Shown piece by piece: positions 1 to 8,300 of a stretch of 10,420 nucleotides of DNA. Made by a program: the position numbers and the translations under genes. This DNA is from CAYNRA01 sp964399465 (GTDB lineage: Bacteria; Bacteroidota; Bacteroidia; Cytophagales; Spirosomataceae). The notes under the pieces were generated by a model, which worked only from the letters and a program-made list of their open reading frames with translations, was not told the DNA's origin and did no database searches. The stretch covers positions 1 to 10,420 of the forward strand of contig CAYNRA010000092.1 in the NCBI GenBank assembly GCA_964399465.1, read 5' to 3'. Positions within the stretch are counted from its first letter, which is position 1. Each line of letters opens with the position of its first letter.

Positions 1-22
1 CCCAAAAAGAATTACTCATCTG

Positions 23-53
23 TTTTTTATTCTTGATTTAATTTTTACTTTTG
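23..53 (+). promoter_or_regulatory. Bacteroidota-type promoter of the efflux operon
   Basis: Positions 46-53 read TACTTTTG, a perfect match to the Bacteroidota -7 box TAnnTTTG used by the primary sigma factor of this phylum. At the expected 19-nt spacing upstream (23-26) the sequence is TTTT, only a partial match to the -33 TTTG box. Transcription would start close to position 60, inside the inverted repeat that follows, leaving a leader of about 19 nt before the ATG at 79. The -7 box is seen directly; promoter activity is inferred. Confidence 0.55.
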
Positions 54-55
54 TA

Positions 56-67
56 GAGTGAACACTC
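56..67. promoter_or_regulatory. Candidate TetR operator (inverted repeat)
   Basis: GAGTG-AA-CACTC is a perfect inverted repeat with 5-bp arms and a 2-nt centre. It begins three bases after the -7 box and covers the predicted transcription start. TetR-family repressors bind short inverted repeats as dimers and often regulate their own promoter. Because the repressor gene starts 12 nt downstream, this is the natural candidate for its binding site. The repeat is seen; the binding partner is inferred. Confidence 0.5.
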
Positions 68-78
68 ACTTACAATTT

Positions 79-660
79 ATGGAAATCACTGAAAGACAAA
101 CGGAAATCATTGAAGCTGCCAGCGAACTCTTAACCAGAAACGGATTGGGAGGATTGACTATCAAGAATTTAGCCAAAGAAATGCGCTTTTCAGAAAGTGC
201 CATTTACCGCCATTTCGAAAGCAAAGAGGAAATTATCGTGACAATGCTCCACTACCTCGATGATAACATGAAACAGCGACTTTCCCTAGCGCTCGCAGGC
301 GTTGTTCATCCCGAAGAAAAACTAAAAGCACTTTTTGCCAATCAGTTTGCCTTCTTTTCTGAGCATCCCCATTTCATCGTCATCGTTTTGTCAGAAGGTC
401 TCCTAGAAAATACAGCACTCATTCATGCTGCCTTGCTCAAGGTAATGCTCACCAAAAAAAGCTTCGTGCTGCCCATCCTTGAAGAAGGACAACAACTGGG
501 TCTTTTCAAAGATTCTCTTTCAACTGAGTTCCTGGCGCATACCGTCATGGGGATTTTCCGCCTGTTTATGCTGCAATGGCGTATCTCCGGTTTTCAATTT
601 GACCTCGCAGAGAAGGGAAATGAGACGCTAGAAAATATCCTTACGCTCATTAAAAAATAA
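79..660 (+). CDS. TetR/AcrR-family transcriptional repressor
   Basis: This 193-aa protein has the size and layout of a TetR regulator. Residues about 5-50 form the N-terminal DNA-binding domain, with the helix-turn-helix at about 27-46 (TIKNLAKEMRFSESAIYRHF) followed by the usual SKEE segment. The rest is an all-helical ligand-binding and dimerisation domain with no family-specific motif that I can assign to a ligand. I chose the ATG at 79 over the in-frame GTG at 58: the GTG lies within the candidate operator and at the predicted transcription start, and the ATG start gives the usual short N-terminus. The gene lies 27 nt upstream of a TolC-type channel gene and probably heads the efflux operon, repressing it until an exported or toxic compound binds. 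Family assignment is firm; the ligand is unknown. Confidence 0.93.
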   Translation: MEITERQTEIIEAASELLTRNGLGGLTIKNLAKEMRFSESAIYRHFESKEEIIVTMLHYLDDNMKQRLSLALAGVVHPEEKLKALFANQFAFFSEHPHFIVIVLSEGLLENTALIHAALLKVMLTKKSFVLPILEEGQQLGLFKDSLSTEFLAHTVMGIFRLFMLQWRISGFQFDLAEKGNETLENILTLIKK

Positions 661-687
661 TCTTATCCTCTTTTTATTTTTTTATAT

Positions 688-2022
688 ATGAAGTTAGTTA
701 ATATTCACAAACATTTCGGATTGATAGCTTGCCTAGCAGCAGCTACTCCGGCGGTGGCACAAGAAAAAGCGCTTCTTTTTTCCGACTTTGCGTCTGTCCG
801 AATGCAGGCAGAGAAATCGAGTAGCGTTTTTCAGGTCGCCAATCACCAACGACAAATGGCCCAATGGAACCAACAAAATGCAGAACTCGATATTCTGAAG
901 TTTCGATTGCCCATTACAGCCGCTGCGCAGAACAATACGCGTCTGCCCGTAAATTTTATTCCCTCAGAAATATTTGGGGGCGAACCCGGCACATTCCGAG
1001 AGGTGAATTTTGGCCTTCAATATGTTTCCAATTTTACCATCGCTCCACAAATTGATTTATTGAATTTAACCGCTTGGGAGAAAGCGCGCGCCGCAAAAAT
1101 TCAAGCTACTTTGGTCGATGTAAAGAGTGAAATCGACAAAAAAACGCTTTTTGAAGCCCTCGCCGCCACCTATTATTCGGTGATTAGTTACCAAAAACAA
1201 ACGCAAATCCTTGAAAAAAGTAAAACCGTCGCAGATTCACTTTTTCAAACGGTTTCCAAAAAATATGCCGAAGGAATTATTCGAAGTCAAGATGTAACGG
1301 ATGCACGCATCAATCAACTTTCCATTCAAGACCAAATAGAGCAAGTCAAATTCGGGTATGCATCTCAAATAGCTCAATTACGTATATTATTAGACGTGCC
1401 TGCTTCTACATCTATTTTTTTGGAAGATGTCGCACTTGAAGCGGACTTTCTGACCACCGATTTTACGCCTAATGCACGGTATGTGGTTCGTCAGGCAGAA
1501 GTAAATTACCAATTGGCACTTTCGGACTTGGCGTCTTTGAAAAAAAGTTATTACCCAACCGTATCTCTCGCGTTTTCGCATACTGGACAATCCAATAGCA
1601 ACCAACGTTTTTGGGATAGCAACAGCATCGGTTTTTCGACCAATTTTGTGGGTCTTCGTTTCAATTGGCAAGTCCCAGATTGGACGAAACACATTTCCAA
1701 AAAAGTGGCTACGCTGCAAACGGAACTGGCAAAAACAGCGTGGGAACATACAAATTTGCAGAACGAAATGCAGAACAAACAAACAGGGATTGAAAAACAG
1801 AAAGCACGCGCACATTGGGAAAAAACACGCCAAATTCGGGAATTGAAAGAAAGTAATTTCCAAAAAAGTAAAAACCAATTTGATGAAAATATTCTCGCAA
1901 CGGATCGCTTATTGGTATCATTCAATGACTTAGTAAATAGCCAGTTAGCAGAAGAAGTAGCGAAAGTTACCTTGTATTTTAAACAAACATTAATCGACAT
2001 AAATACGACAAATAACGAATGA
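688..2022 (+). CDS. TolC-family outer-membrane efflux channel
   Basis: The 444-aa product begins with a Sec signal peptide (basic start, hydrophobic core at about 10-23, likely cleavage after AVA at residue 24). The mature part is the alternating helix/strand pattern of outer-membrane efflux proteins: long Gln/Lys/Glu-rich coiled-coil segments (about 125-235 and 340-440) separated by beta-strand stretches, for example at about 285-335. The length matches the TolC/OEP family. Such proteins trimerise into a channel spanning the outer membrane and periplasm. No Shine-Dalgarno sequence precedes the ATG; the upstream DNA is T-rich, as is common in Bacteroidota. The stop codon overlaps the start of the adaptor gene (ATGA), indicating translational coupling. 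No lipobox is present, so it is probably not lipid-anchored. The exported substrate cannot be read from the sequence. Confidence 0.93.
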   Translation: MKLVNIHKHFGLIACLAAATPAVAQEKALLFSDFASVRMQAEKSSSVFQVANHQRQMAQWNQQNAELDILKFRLPITAAAQNNTRLPVNFIPSEIFGGEPGTFREVNFGLQYVSNFTIAPQIDLLNLTAWEKARAAKIQATLVDVKSEIDKKTLFEALAATYYSVISYQKQTQILEKSKTVADSLFQTVSKKYAEGIIRSQDVTDARINQLSIQDQIEQVKFGYASQIAQLRILLDVPASTSIFLEDVALEADFLTTDFTPNARYVVRQAEVNYQLALSDLASLKKSYYPTVSLAFSHTGQSNSNQRFWDSNSIGFSTNFVGLRFNWQVPDWTKHISKKVATLQTELAKTAWEHTNLQNEMQNKQTGIEKQKARAHWEKTRQIRELKESNFQKSKNQFDENILATDRLLVSFNDLVNSQLAEEVAKVTLYFKQTLIDINTTNNE

Positions 2023-3119
2023 AAAAGCATACATTTTTAGCCCTTTTTCTAGGGGCATTCGCTTGGGTTTCTTGTGGAAAAAAAGAGGTTGAAACGCAGC
2101 CTATTCGCAAAGATATTACAGAATCTGTATTTGCGTCTGGCACGTTGGAGGCAGACCAATCGTATCATCTAGTAGCGCAAGTAGAGGGCTATTTAACAGA
2201 TGTACGCCTCGAAGAAGGTCAGCAATTGGAAGCGGGTGAAGTCGTTGCGGTCATTGATAATGCCGTGAACCGAATCGCGGAAGCCAATGCAAACGATCAG
2301 TTGGTTATTGCGCAACAAAATGCGGCTTCCTCAGCGCCGCAACTCAAGCAATTGGCGGCAACTATTGCGGCGACAAAGCAGAAAAAACAGCAAGATTCGT
2401 TGCAAGCGGCTCGTTTACGTCGTTTGGCAGCTAGTCAAAGTATTGCAAAGGTAGAAGCTGAAAATGCAGAATTAGTACTGGAAACGACCGAAAAAACGTT
2501 GGAAAGTCTGGAACAACAGTACAAAGCACTGCAAGTACAGGCGAACCAACAGTTGATTATTCAGCGAAACCAAGCGCAAATCAATGCCGTCGTCCAGGAT
2601 TACAACCAAGTGAAAGCATTGGTAAAAGGAAACGTTTTGCAGAAATTCAAAGAGAAAGGCGATTATGTTCGGAAGGGCGATGTTTTGGCTAAAATTGGCA
2701 ATAAACAACTCATCTTCGCCCGTTTATCTGTTGATGAAACAAGCATTGCGCGGGTCAAGGTTGGTCAGGAGGTTACGCTACAACTCAATACCCAAAAAGG
2801 GAAATTATTGACCGGAAAAGTGAGCGAAATTTTACCTACATTCGACGAAGCAAGTCAGTCATTTGTGGTACATGTGCAATTTCAGGAAAAGCTTGATTTT
2901 GCCATTGTGGGCACACAGCTAGAAGCCAATATTTTTATAGAAACACGTAAAAACGTTTTGGTTATACCGAGAAGTTACTTGGGTTACGGGAATACTGTTC
3001 GCCGAAAAGGAGAAAAAGAGCCTATCGCGATTGTCCCAGGTTTTATTTCGGATGAATGGGTGGAAATAAAAGAAGGATTGACCGAGAAAGATGTCATTGT
3101 TATCGAAAACACGAAGTAA
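2019..3119 (+). CDS. Periplasmic adaptor (membrane fusion) lipoprotein, HlyD/MacA type
   Basis: This 366-aa protein starts with a lipoprotein signal peptide ending in the lipobox WVSC, so Cys19 should carry the lipid anchor. Residues about 50-80 form the first half of a biotinyl-lipoyl-like domain (VEGYLTDVRLEEGQQLEAGE). A long Gln/Ala-rich coiled-coil hairpin follows (about 85-195), and the second lipoyl half lies at about 203-228 (FKEKGDYVRKGDVLAKIG). A beta-barrel domain (about 230-310) and a membrane-proximal C-terminal domain complete the usual adaptor order. These adaptors bridge an inner-membrane ABC permease and the TolC channel. The start overlaps the channel stop by 4 nt and the permease begins 1 nt after the stop, so the three genes are tightly coupled. 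The adjacent FtsX-type permease makes a MacA-like role likelier than an RND-pump adaptor. Confidence 0.93.
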   Translation: MKKHTFLALFLGAFAWVSCGKKEVETQPIRKDITESVFASGTLEADQSYHLVAQVEGYLTDVRLEEGQQLEAGEVVAVIDNAVNRIAEANANDQLVIAQQNAASSAPQLKQLAATIAATKQKKQQDSLQAARLRRLAASQSIAKVEAENAELVLETTEKTLESLEQQYKALQVQANQQLIIQRNQAQINAVVQDYNQVKALVKGNVLQKFKEKGDYVRKGDVLAKIGNKQLIFARLSVDETSIARVKVGQEVTLQLNTQKGKLLTGKVSEILPTFDEASQSFVVHVQFQEKLDFAIVGTQLEANIFIETRKNVLVIPRSYLGYGNTVRRKGEKEPIAIVPGFISDEWVEIKEGLTEKDVIVIENTK

Positions 3120-3120
3120 G

Positions 3121-4359
3121 ATGGCCTATAAACACAAGATAAATTCAGAAATTGCCACCGCTTACGTGACCACCAAGCTGAAACTCACGATGGTAGCCTC
3201 TTTGGGCGTCATGATTGGAATTGCGGTATTTATTTTCTTAAATTCCATGATGCGTGGTTTTGAACGTTCGTCAACAGCGACTGTTTTCAAAACAATGTCG
3301 CATTTGCGTATCTTCAAAGATGACCAAATGAGTCATTCGTTGCGTAAAAAGAACGGAAAAACAGAGGTCGTTTTGGTAAATCCAGCCATTATTCCACAGA
3401 CGAATACAATTTTGAATCCGGAAAAAGTAATGGCGGCACTCAAGACTCATCCAGATGTGACGGTCGTGACGGCGGAAGTGACTGCCAATGTATTTTACAA
3501 CAATGCCAAGACGCAAATCAATGGAATCGCAACTGGGATTATTCCGGATGAAGCGGAGGAAATGTATCATATTCAGTCGTTTATGGTGGAGGGTCGTTTA
3601 TCAGACTTGAAAACCGTGCAGAACGGAATTATTCTTGGAATAGGTTTGGCGGAGAAAATGAACGTCCGGACGGGGGATAATGTCAGTCTTGTCTCTTCAA
3701 AAAATGTTTCGAAGCTGATGAAAGTGGTGGGTATTTTTGAGACAAAAAATTCGGTTGTCGATAAAACCAAGAGCTATATTCATCGGTCTATGGCGCAGCA
3801 ATTGGTACGAGAGAGCCGGACGTATATCACAGATATTGGTGTTAATGTGAAAAACCCGATGGGCGCTAAGCGATACATGGAAGTTTTTTCTGCTTTAACG
3901 GGTTACCAAGCAGAAGATTGGGAAACTGCCAACGAGCAATTGATGGCAGCCAATAATATGCGCAAGAGTATCGCAGGTGTGATTTCCATGACGATTTTAC
4001 TGGTAGCGGGTTTTGGTATTTACAATATTCTGAACATGACGGTGATGCAAAAAATGAACGAAATTGCGATTTTGAAGGCGATGGGTTTCAAGGGAGGAGA
4101 TGTCGTCCGGATTTTCGTGCAACAGGCTCTTACCATTGGTTTCATTGGTGTTGTTTTGGGTGTCATTTTCGCGATGGCGATGGTGAAAGTCTTGCAAGGC
4201 GTATATATAGGTGGGGATATTGGGTATTTCCCGATAGGATATGAGCCAGAAATGTTCTTGCGCGGTATTCTTTTTGGTTTCATTGTCACTTTTTTTGCGG
4301 GTTATATTCCAGCAAGAAAAGCAGCGAAAGTAGATCCAGTTAGCATTTTAAGAAAGTAA
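3121..4359 (+). CDS. ABC transporter permease, FtsX/MacB/LolC-E type
   Basis: The 412-aa protein shows the classic type VII ABC permease layout. One membrane segment near the N-terminus (about 22-44) is followed by a large periplasmic domain (about 45-280) and three C-terminal membrane segments (about 283-306, 331-358 and 378-398). After the second segment comes the conserved cytoplasmic coupling motif MNEIAILKAMG (about 312-322), and the protein ends in the family-typical PARKAAKVDPVSILRK. I use the ATG at 3121, which lies 1 nt after the adaptor stop; an earlier in-frame ATG at 3091 would only add ten residues read through the adaptor's end. The SIAGVISMTILLVAGFGIYN stretch resembles LolC/LolE as much as MacB. 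There is one permease gene, so it should act as a homodimer with the separate ATPase encoded next, using ATP to drive substrate out through the adaptor and channel. Confidence 0.92.
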   Translation: MAYKHKINSEIATAYVTTKLKLTMVASLGVMIGIAVFIFLNSMMRGFERSSTATVFKTMSHLRIFKDDQMSHSLRKKNGKTEVVLVNPAIIPQTNTILNPEKVMAALKTHPDVTVVTAEVTANVFYNNAKTQINGIATGIIPDEAEEMYHIQSFMVEGRLSDLKTVQNGIILGIGLAEKMNVRTGDNVSLVSSKNVSKLMKVVGIFETKNSVVDKTKSYIHRSMAQQLVRESRTYITDIGVNVKNPMGAKRYMEVFSALTGYQAEDWETANEQLMAANNMRKSIAGVISMTILLVAGFGIYNILNMTVMQKMNEIAILKAMGFKGGDVVRIFVQQALTIGFIGVVLGVIFAMAMVKVLQGVYIGGDIGYFPIGYEPEMFLRGILFGFIVTFFAGYIPARKAAKVDPVSILRK

Positions 4360-4361
4360 TC

Positions 4362-5045
4362 ATGACAAAAAAGACCATACTTCAAACACAAGGAATTATA
4401 AAACATTTCTATGAACCTGAAAAATTCAAGGTATTGAATGATATTTCCTTCTCGGTGGATAAAGGCGAGTTCTTGACGTTAATCGGGAAGTCGGGCAGCG
4501 GAAAGTCCACCTTGCTCTATATTTTATCTACCATGGATACAGAGTACGACGGCACTCTTTGGATTGACGAGGAAAAATTGACAGGTAGTGCGTTGGATCA
4601 TCTTGCGGCTATTCGGAACGAGAAAATCGGTTTTGTTTTTCAGTTTCACTATTTGTTGCCGGAGTTCAGTTGCCTCAAAAACGTCATGATTCCAGCTTTG
4701 AAGTTAGGCAAATACAGTCGGGAAGAGATTGAAGAACGCGCCTACCAAAAGTTGGATATTTTAGGTTTGAAAGACCAGGCATTGAAGCCCGCCTCCAAGC
4801 TTTCGGGTGGGCAGCAGCAACGAGTTGCCATTGCACGGGCACTCATCAATGACCCACTGATTATCATGGGCGATGAGCCAACAGGAAATCTTGATAGTAA
4901 AAATGCCAAGATGGTTTTTGATATTTTTAAACAATTATCCGTTGACTTCGGGCAGACCATCATCGCTGTTACACACGATAACGATTTTGCTGATGCCTCT
5001 GACCGTATCATCGAAATGCGAGACGGGCAAATTATTCGTCATTGA
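4362..5045 (+). CDS. ABC transporter ATP-binding protein, LolD/MacB type
   Basis: This 227-aa ATPase has every catalytic element: Walker A GKSGSGKST (42-50, Lys48), Q-loop Gln94, signature LSGGQ (147-151), Walker B ending in GDEP with Asp171 and catalytic Glu172, a D-loop GNLD and the H-loop His205. The segment after the Q-loop, QFHYLLPEFSCLKNVMIP, is very close to the pattern typical of the lipoprotein-release ATPase LolD. The N-terminal RIIK-like part includes HFYEPEKFKVLNDISF, which fits the same group. It starts 2 nt after the permease stop and must power that permease. It is the last gene before a hairpin terminator. The protein is complete with no missing residue. Whether the complex moves drugs, peptides or lipidated cargo is not determined by these motifs. 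Confidence 0.95.
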   Translation: MTKKTILQTQGIIKHFYEPEKFKVLNDISFSVDKGEFLTLIGKSGSGKSTLLYILSTMDTEYDGTLWIDEEKLTGSALDHLAAIRNEKIGFVFQFHYLLPEFSCLKNVMIPALKLGKYSREEIEERAYQKLDILGLKDQALKPASKLSGGQQQRVAIARALINDPLIIMGDEPTGNLDSKNAKMVFDIFKQLSVDFGQTIIAVTHDNDFADASDRIIEMRDGQIIRH

Positions 5046-5066
5046 AAAATAGTTTTTATCTACTAA

Positions 5067-5103
5067 AAAATGGCACTTTACTTATTTTGTAGGGTGCCAT
5101 TTT
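5067..5103 (+). terminator. Hairpin terminator closing the efflux operon
   Basis: A perfect 10-bp stem pairs AAAATGGCAC (5067-5076) with GTGCCATTTT (5094-5103) around a 17-nt loop. It lies 21 nt after the ATPase stop codon. The A-rich left arm and T-rich right arm would let it work in both orientations. The T run is short (four T), so efficiency may be moderate. Confidence 0.7.
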
Positions 5104-5253
5104 GATTTACCACGAAATAGCTAATGTACTCTATTTAGCTTTAATTTTACAAAATGATAATCTTTAATGGTCATATTTGGGCAAAAATCCCCTCGAATAC
5201 AGATGAAAATAAAAACATAGAGGAATTGCATTAATTCAATATTAAAAAAAATG

Positions 5254-5288
5254 AATAAATGGTTGTAAAGCATAATCATTCATTTATT
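5254..5288. repeat. Inverted repeat upstream of susC
   Basis: AATAAATG (5254-5261) and CATTTATT (5281-5288) are perfect 8-bp complementary arms 19 nt apart. An overlapping alternative pairs AATGAAT (5250-5256) with ATTCATT (5278-5284). The arms are AT-rich, so chance is a real possibility, but the repeat spans the weak candidate promoter and could be a regulator site. Confidence 0.35.
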
Positions 5289-5292
5289 TTAA
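5262..5292 (+). promoter_or_regulatory. Weak candidate promoter of susC
   Basis: TTG at 5263-5265 followed after exactly 19 nt by TATTTTAA (5285-5292) fits the spacing of the Bacteroidota -33/-7 arrangement, but the -7 box matches only TAnnTT of the consensus. It would give a leader of roughly 90 nt. An alternative -7-like box, TATTTTG at 5321-5327, has no -33 partner at the right distance. Either, or neither, could be used. Confidence 0.25.
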
Positions 5293-5359
5293 GGTAACGA
5301 AAGGGTTTTTTAGGGACTGTTATTTTGTGACCAATCTTAGGAGACAGCGAGTCGAATAA

Positions 5360-5372
5360 GTGAAAAGTTCAC
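5360..5372. promoter_or_regulatory. Inverted repeat 18 nt before the susC start
   Basis: GTGAA-AAG-TTCAC is a perfect 5-bp inverted repeat ending 18 nt before the susC ATG. In DNA it has the size of an operator half-site pair; in RNA it would be a small weak hairpin in the leader near the ribosome-binding area. No regulator gene for it is visible in the window. Confidence 0.35.
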
Positions 5373-5390
5373 AATTAAATACAGTTCAGA

Positions 5391-8300
5391 ATGATTCAAC
5401 AGGTACAAGTATTGCGTGCGAGATTCCAACAAATAATTGGGATTTGCATGTTATTTTGCGTATTGGCCAGCACACAAATAGCACGGGCTCAATCTGCACA
5501 AACAGTCTCAGGAACCATAAAGACAACAAGTGGCGACGCCATTCCTGGTACAAGCATCCTTATAAAAGGAACAAACCAAGGCACGACATCAGACGTAGAA
5601 GGGAAGTTCAGCCTTCGTATTCCGTCTGATAAAAGCATTTTAGTCATTTCGTCTATTGGGTATGTAGCTCAAGAAGTGACTGTTGGAAATAAAACGGTTC
5701 TTTCGGTTGTTTTGGCAGAAGATGCACAAGCATTGAATGAAGTAGTTGTCACTGCGCTAGGTATTAAAAAAGATGTTCGTCGAATTGGGGTGGCTATTCA
5801 GTCATTGGACGGAAGCTCCGTTATCAAAGCAAGAGAGCCCAATGCCATCAATGCACTAGCCGGAAAAGTAGCTGGTTTGACCATCGGTGCGCAACCCGAA
5901 CTCCTAAGACGTCCCGTGATTTCATTGCGTGGAAACTCAGATGTTTTATTTGTCATTGATGGGGTACCCGTTAACTCGGATACTTGGAACGTTAGTGCAG
6001 ATGATATCGAAACGTACTCTGTTTTGAAGGGTGCTTCAGCCGCTGCTTTGTATGGTTTTAGAGGTAAAAACGGGGCTATCTTGATTACCACAAAAAGAGG
6101 AACGAAAGACAAGAGAGGTTTTTCAGTGGATTTCAATTCTTCCACTATGTTGGATAATGGTTTTTATGCTATTCCCAAAGTTCAAGACGAATACGGCCCA
6201 GGTGACCACGGGAAATATGCTTTTGTCGATGGTAAAGGAGGCGGATTAAATGACGGTGACTACGACGGTGGTTGGGGGCCTCGCTTTGAAGGACAACCGA
6301 TTCCGCAGTACGATAGTCCCATTGATCCTGCCACAGGACAACGGATTCCGACACCTTACATCGCACGTGGAAAAGACAATCTAACACGTTTCTTACAAAC
6401 GGGTATTCTATCTACAAATAACGTTTCTATTGCTTCTAGCGGAGAAAAATACAACTTGCGTTTCTCCGGTTCACATACATACCAAAAAGGAATTGTACCC
6501 AATACACAATTGAACATCACTAATTTCAATGTTACTTCGGATTATCAATTCTCGAAAAAACTTTCGTTTGCTTCTGGATTACAGTACAACCGTCAATATT
6601 CACCCAATTTTCCTGATGTAAATTACGGGCCAAACTCCATCATTTACAATATGGTACTTTGGGCAGGTGCAGACTGGGACGTGGACGATATGCGCAACTA
6701 TTGGCAGCCAGGTAAAGAGGGTATTCAGCAAATTTATGCCGAATATCAGCGCTACAACAATCCGTATTTCATGAGTTATGAATGGTTGAGAGGTCATTAC
6801 AAAACAGATGTAGTTGGACAGGCTTCCATGACGTATAAATTGACGGATTACCTAGATGTTATGTTGAGAACACAAGTAACTACTTGGAATTTGTTCAGAA
6901 ATGAGAAGTTTCCGTACTCGGCAGGTTCGTATGGGCGTGATGAAAGACGTGGCGATTACCGCGAAGACCGAAGAAATCTATTTGAAAATAACACAGATGT
7001 TTTAATCCGTTTTGACAAAGATTTGGCTACGGGCTTAAATGCTAAAATCTGGGCAGGTGGTAACATCCGGACATTCGAGTACAGCTCACAATTTGGGACA
7101 ACAGACTATTTGAATGTACCTGGCTTGTACAATTTTGCAAACTCGGCAAACCCGGCGCGTGTGGCGAACTTCAACTCGGCGATGCGTGTTAACTCGGCGT
7201 ATTATTCAGCAGACTTTACGTACAAGAATTTTGTGACACTCGCCACAACAGGACGTGTAGATCAACTTTCTACTTTACCGGCCGGAAATAATACGTTCTT
7301 CTACCCATCGGCGGCACTTTCCACCGTAATTTCTGATTATCTTGAACTTCCTTCCTTTATCTCTTTCTTCAAATTGAGAGGTTCATACGCTAACGTGAAA
7401 GACGGTTTGACACAGTCAACGATTGGCGCAACGCCAGTAACTTCGTATCCTATCGGGTATGGCGACCAGTATTTTTCACCGTATGATGGCCCAACGTATC
7501 AAAACTCAGCCGTCTATACAACTCCAACGGCTTACAACAATCAACCTGCCGCATTCTATACAAATACGTTGAATAACCCAGGTTTGCAGCCAAGCTCAAC
7601 GTCACAAACAGAATTTGGTTTGGACTTCCGGATATTGCAAAATAGAATTGGTTTGGATGCTACGTATTTCATCTCTGACGAAGGTCCACGGATTTTCTCC
7701 CTACCGATTTCCTCAGCTTCTGGTTATTCTGCTGCGCTAGTGAACGGTATCAAAACACAGAAAAAAGGACTTGAACTTACGTTATCAGGCTCTCCTCTCA
7801 AAAACGAAGGAGGTTTAAACTGGGATATTGTAGCCAATTATTCGACTTTCCAAGAACGTTTGACCGAAATTTACGAAGGTGTAGAATCATTGAATAATTT
7901 CTTCAAAGTAGGAGACCGCCTCGATAAATTCTATGGCCGTACATTTGCCAAAACGCCAGAAGGGGAAATTATCAACGACGCGTCGGGTCGCCCTATCTAC
8001 TCCCCTGTAAGTCAATTCTTGGGTCACATCAATCCTAACTTTGTATTTGGAATTAACAATAAGTTCGGTTACAAAAACCTAAGCATGAGTTTCCAATTTG
8101 ATGGACGTATCGGGGGTGTTATTTCTAATTATGTACAACGCCAAACATTCCGTGGAGGTCGCCACATTGAAACCATTCAAGGAGCAATGGGTGAAGCACG
8201 TTACCAAGATTATTTGGGCGTTCGTAGCTACGTTGGTCCCGGTGTGCAGGTATCAAACGGAGCACGTATCAATTTTGATGCAGACGGAAATATCACAAAT

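Larger units (their letters stand above)
5104..5390. other. AT-rich intergenic region upstream of susC
   Basis: This 287-nt stretch holds no credible gene; the only open frames are a few codons long. It separates the efflux operon from the uptake operon and must contain the susC promoter. Two inverted repeats stand out (5254-5288 and 5360-5372). Candidate -7-like boxes are TATTTTAA at 5285-5292 and TATTTTG at 5321-5327; neither is a perfect TAnnTTTG. I see no ECF-sigma gene, tRNA or riboswitch-like structure here. Confidence 0.6.

Noticed and set aside
58..78. GTG at 58 as start of the TetR gene
   Set aside because: It falls inside the candidate operator and at the predicted transcription start, so it would leave no leader. 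The ATG at 79 gives a normal TetR N-terminus.
1390..2030. Two long open frames on the minus strand (encoding up to about 160 aa) opposite the TolC-type gene
   Set aside because: They lie wholly or almost wholly within the well-supported channel gene, have odd Phe/Cys-rich composition and show no family motif. They are antisense shadows.
3091..3120. Earlier ATG for the permease, overlapping the adaptor end
   Set aside because: The ten added residues are just the adaptor coding end in another frame. The ATG at 3121, 1 nt after the adaptor stop, gives the normal cytoplasmic N-terminus before the first membrane segment.
5251..5268. Five-codon mini-ORF (ATG at 5251 to TAA at 5268) as a possible leader peptide
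   Set aside because: It lies in an AT-rich stretch, has no regulatory codon bias or ribosome-binding signal, and is upstream of or within the candidate promoter.
5360..5629. Open frame of 89 aa overlapping the start of susC in another frame
   Set aside because: It is read in the wrong frame through the signal peptide and CNA-B domain of susC, is rich in basic and polar residues, and has no recognisable domain.
7138..7200. Recurring AACTCGGC motif in susC suggesting a tandem repeat
   Set aside because: The three copies are irregularly spaced and just encode recurring Asn-Ser-Ala in a barrel segment. There is no regular period.
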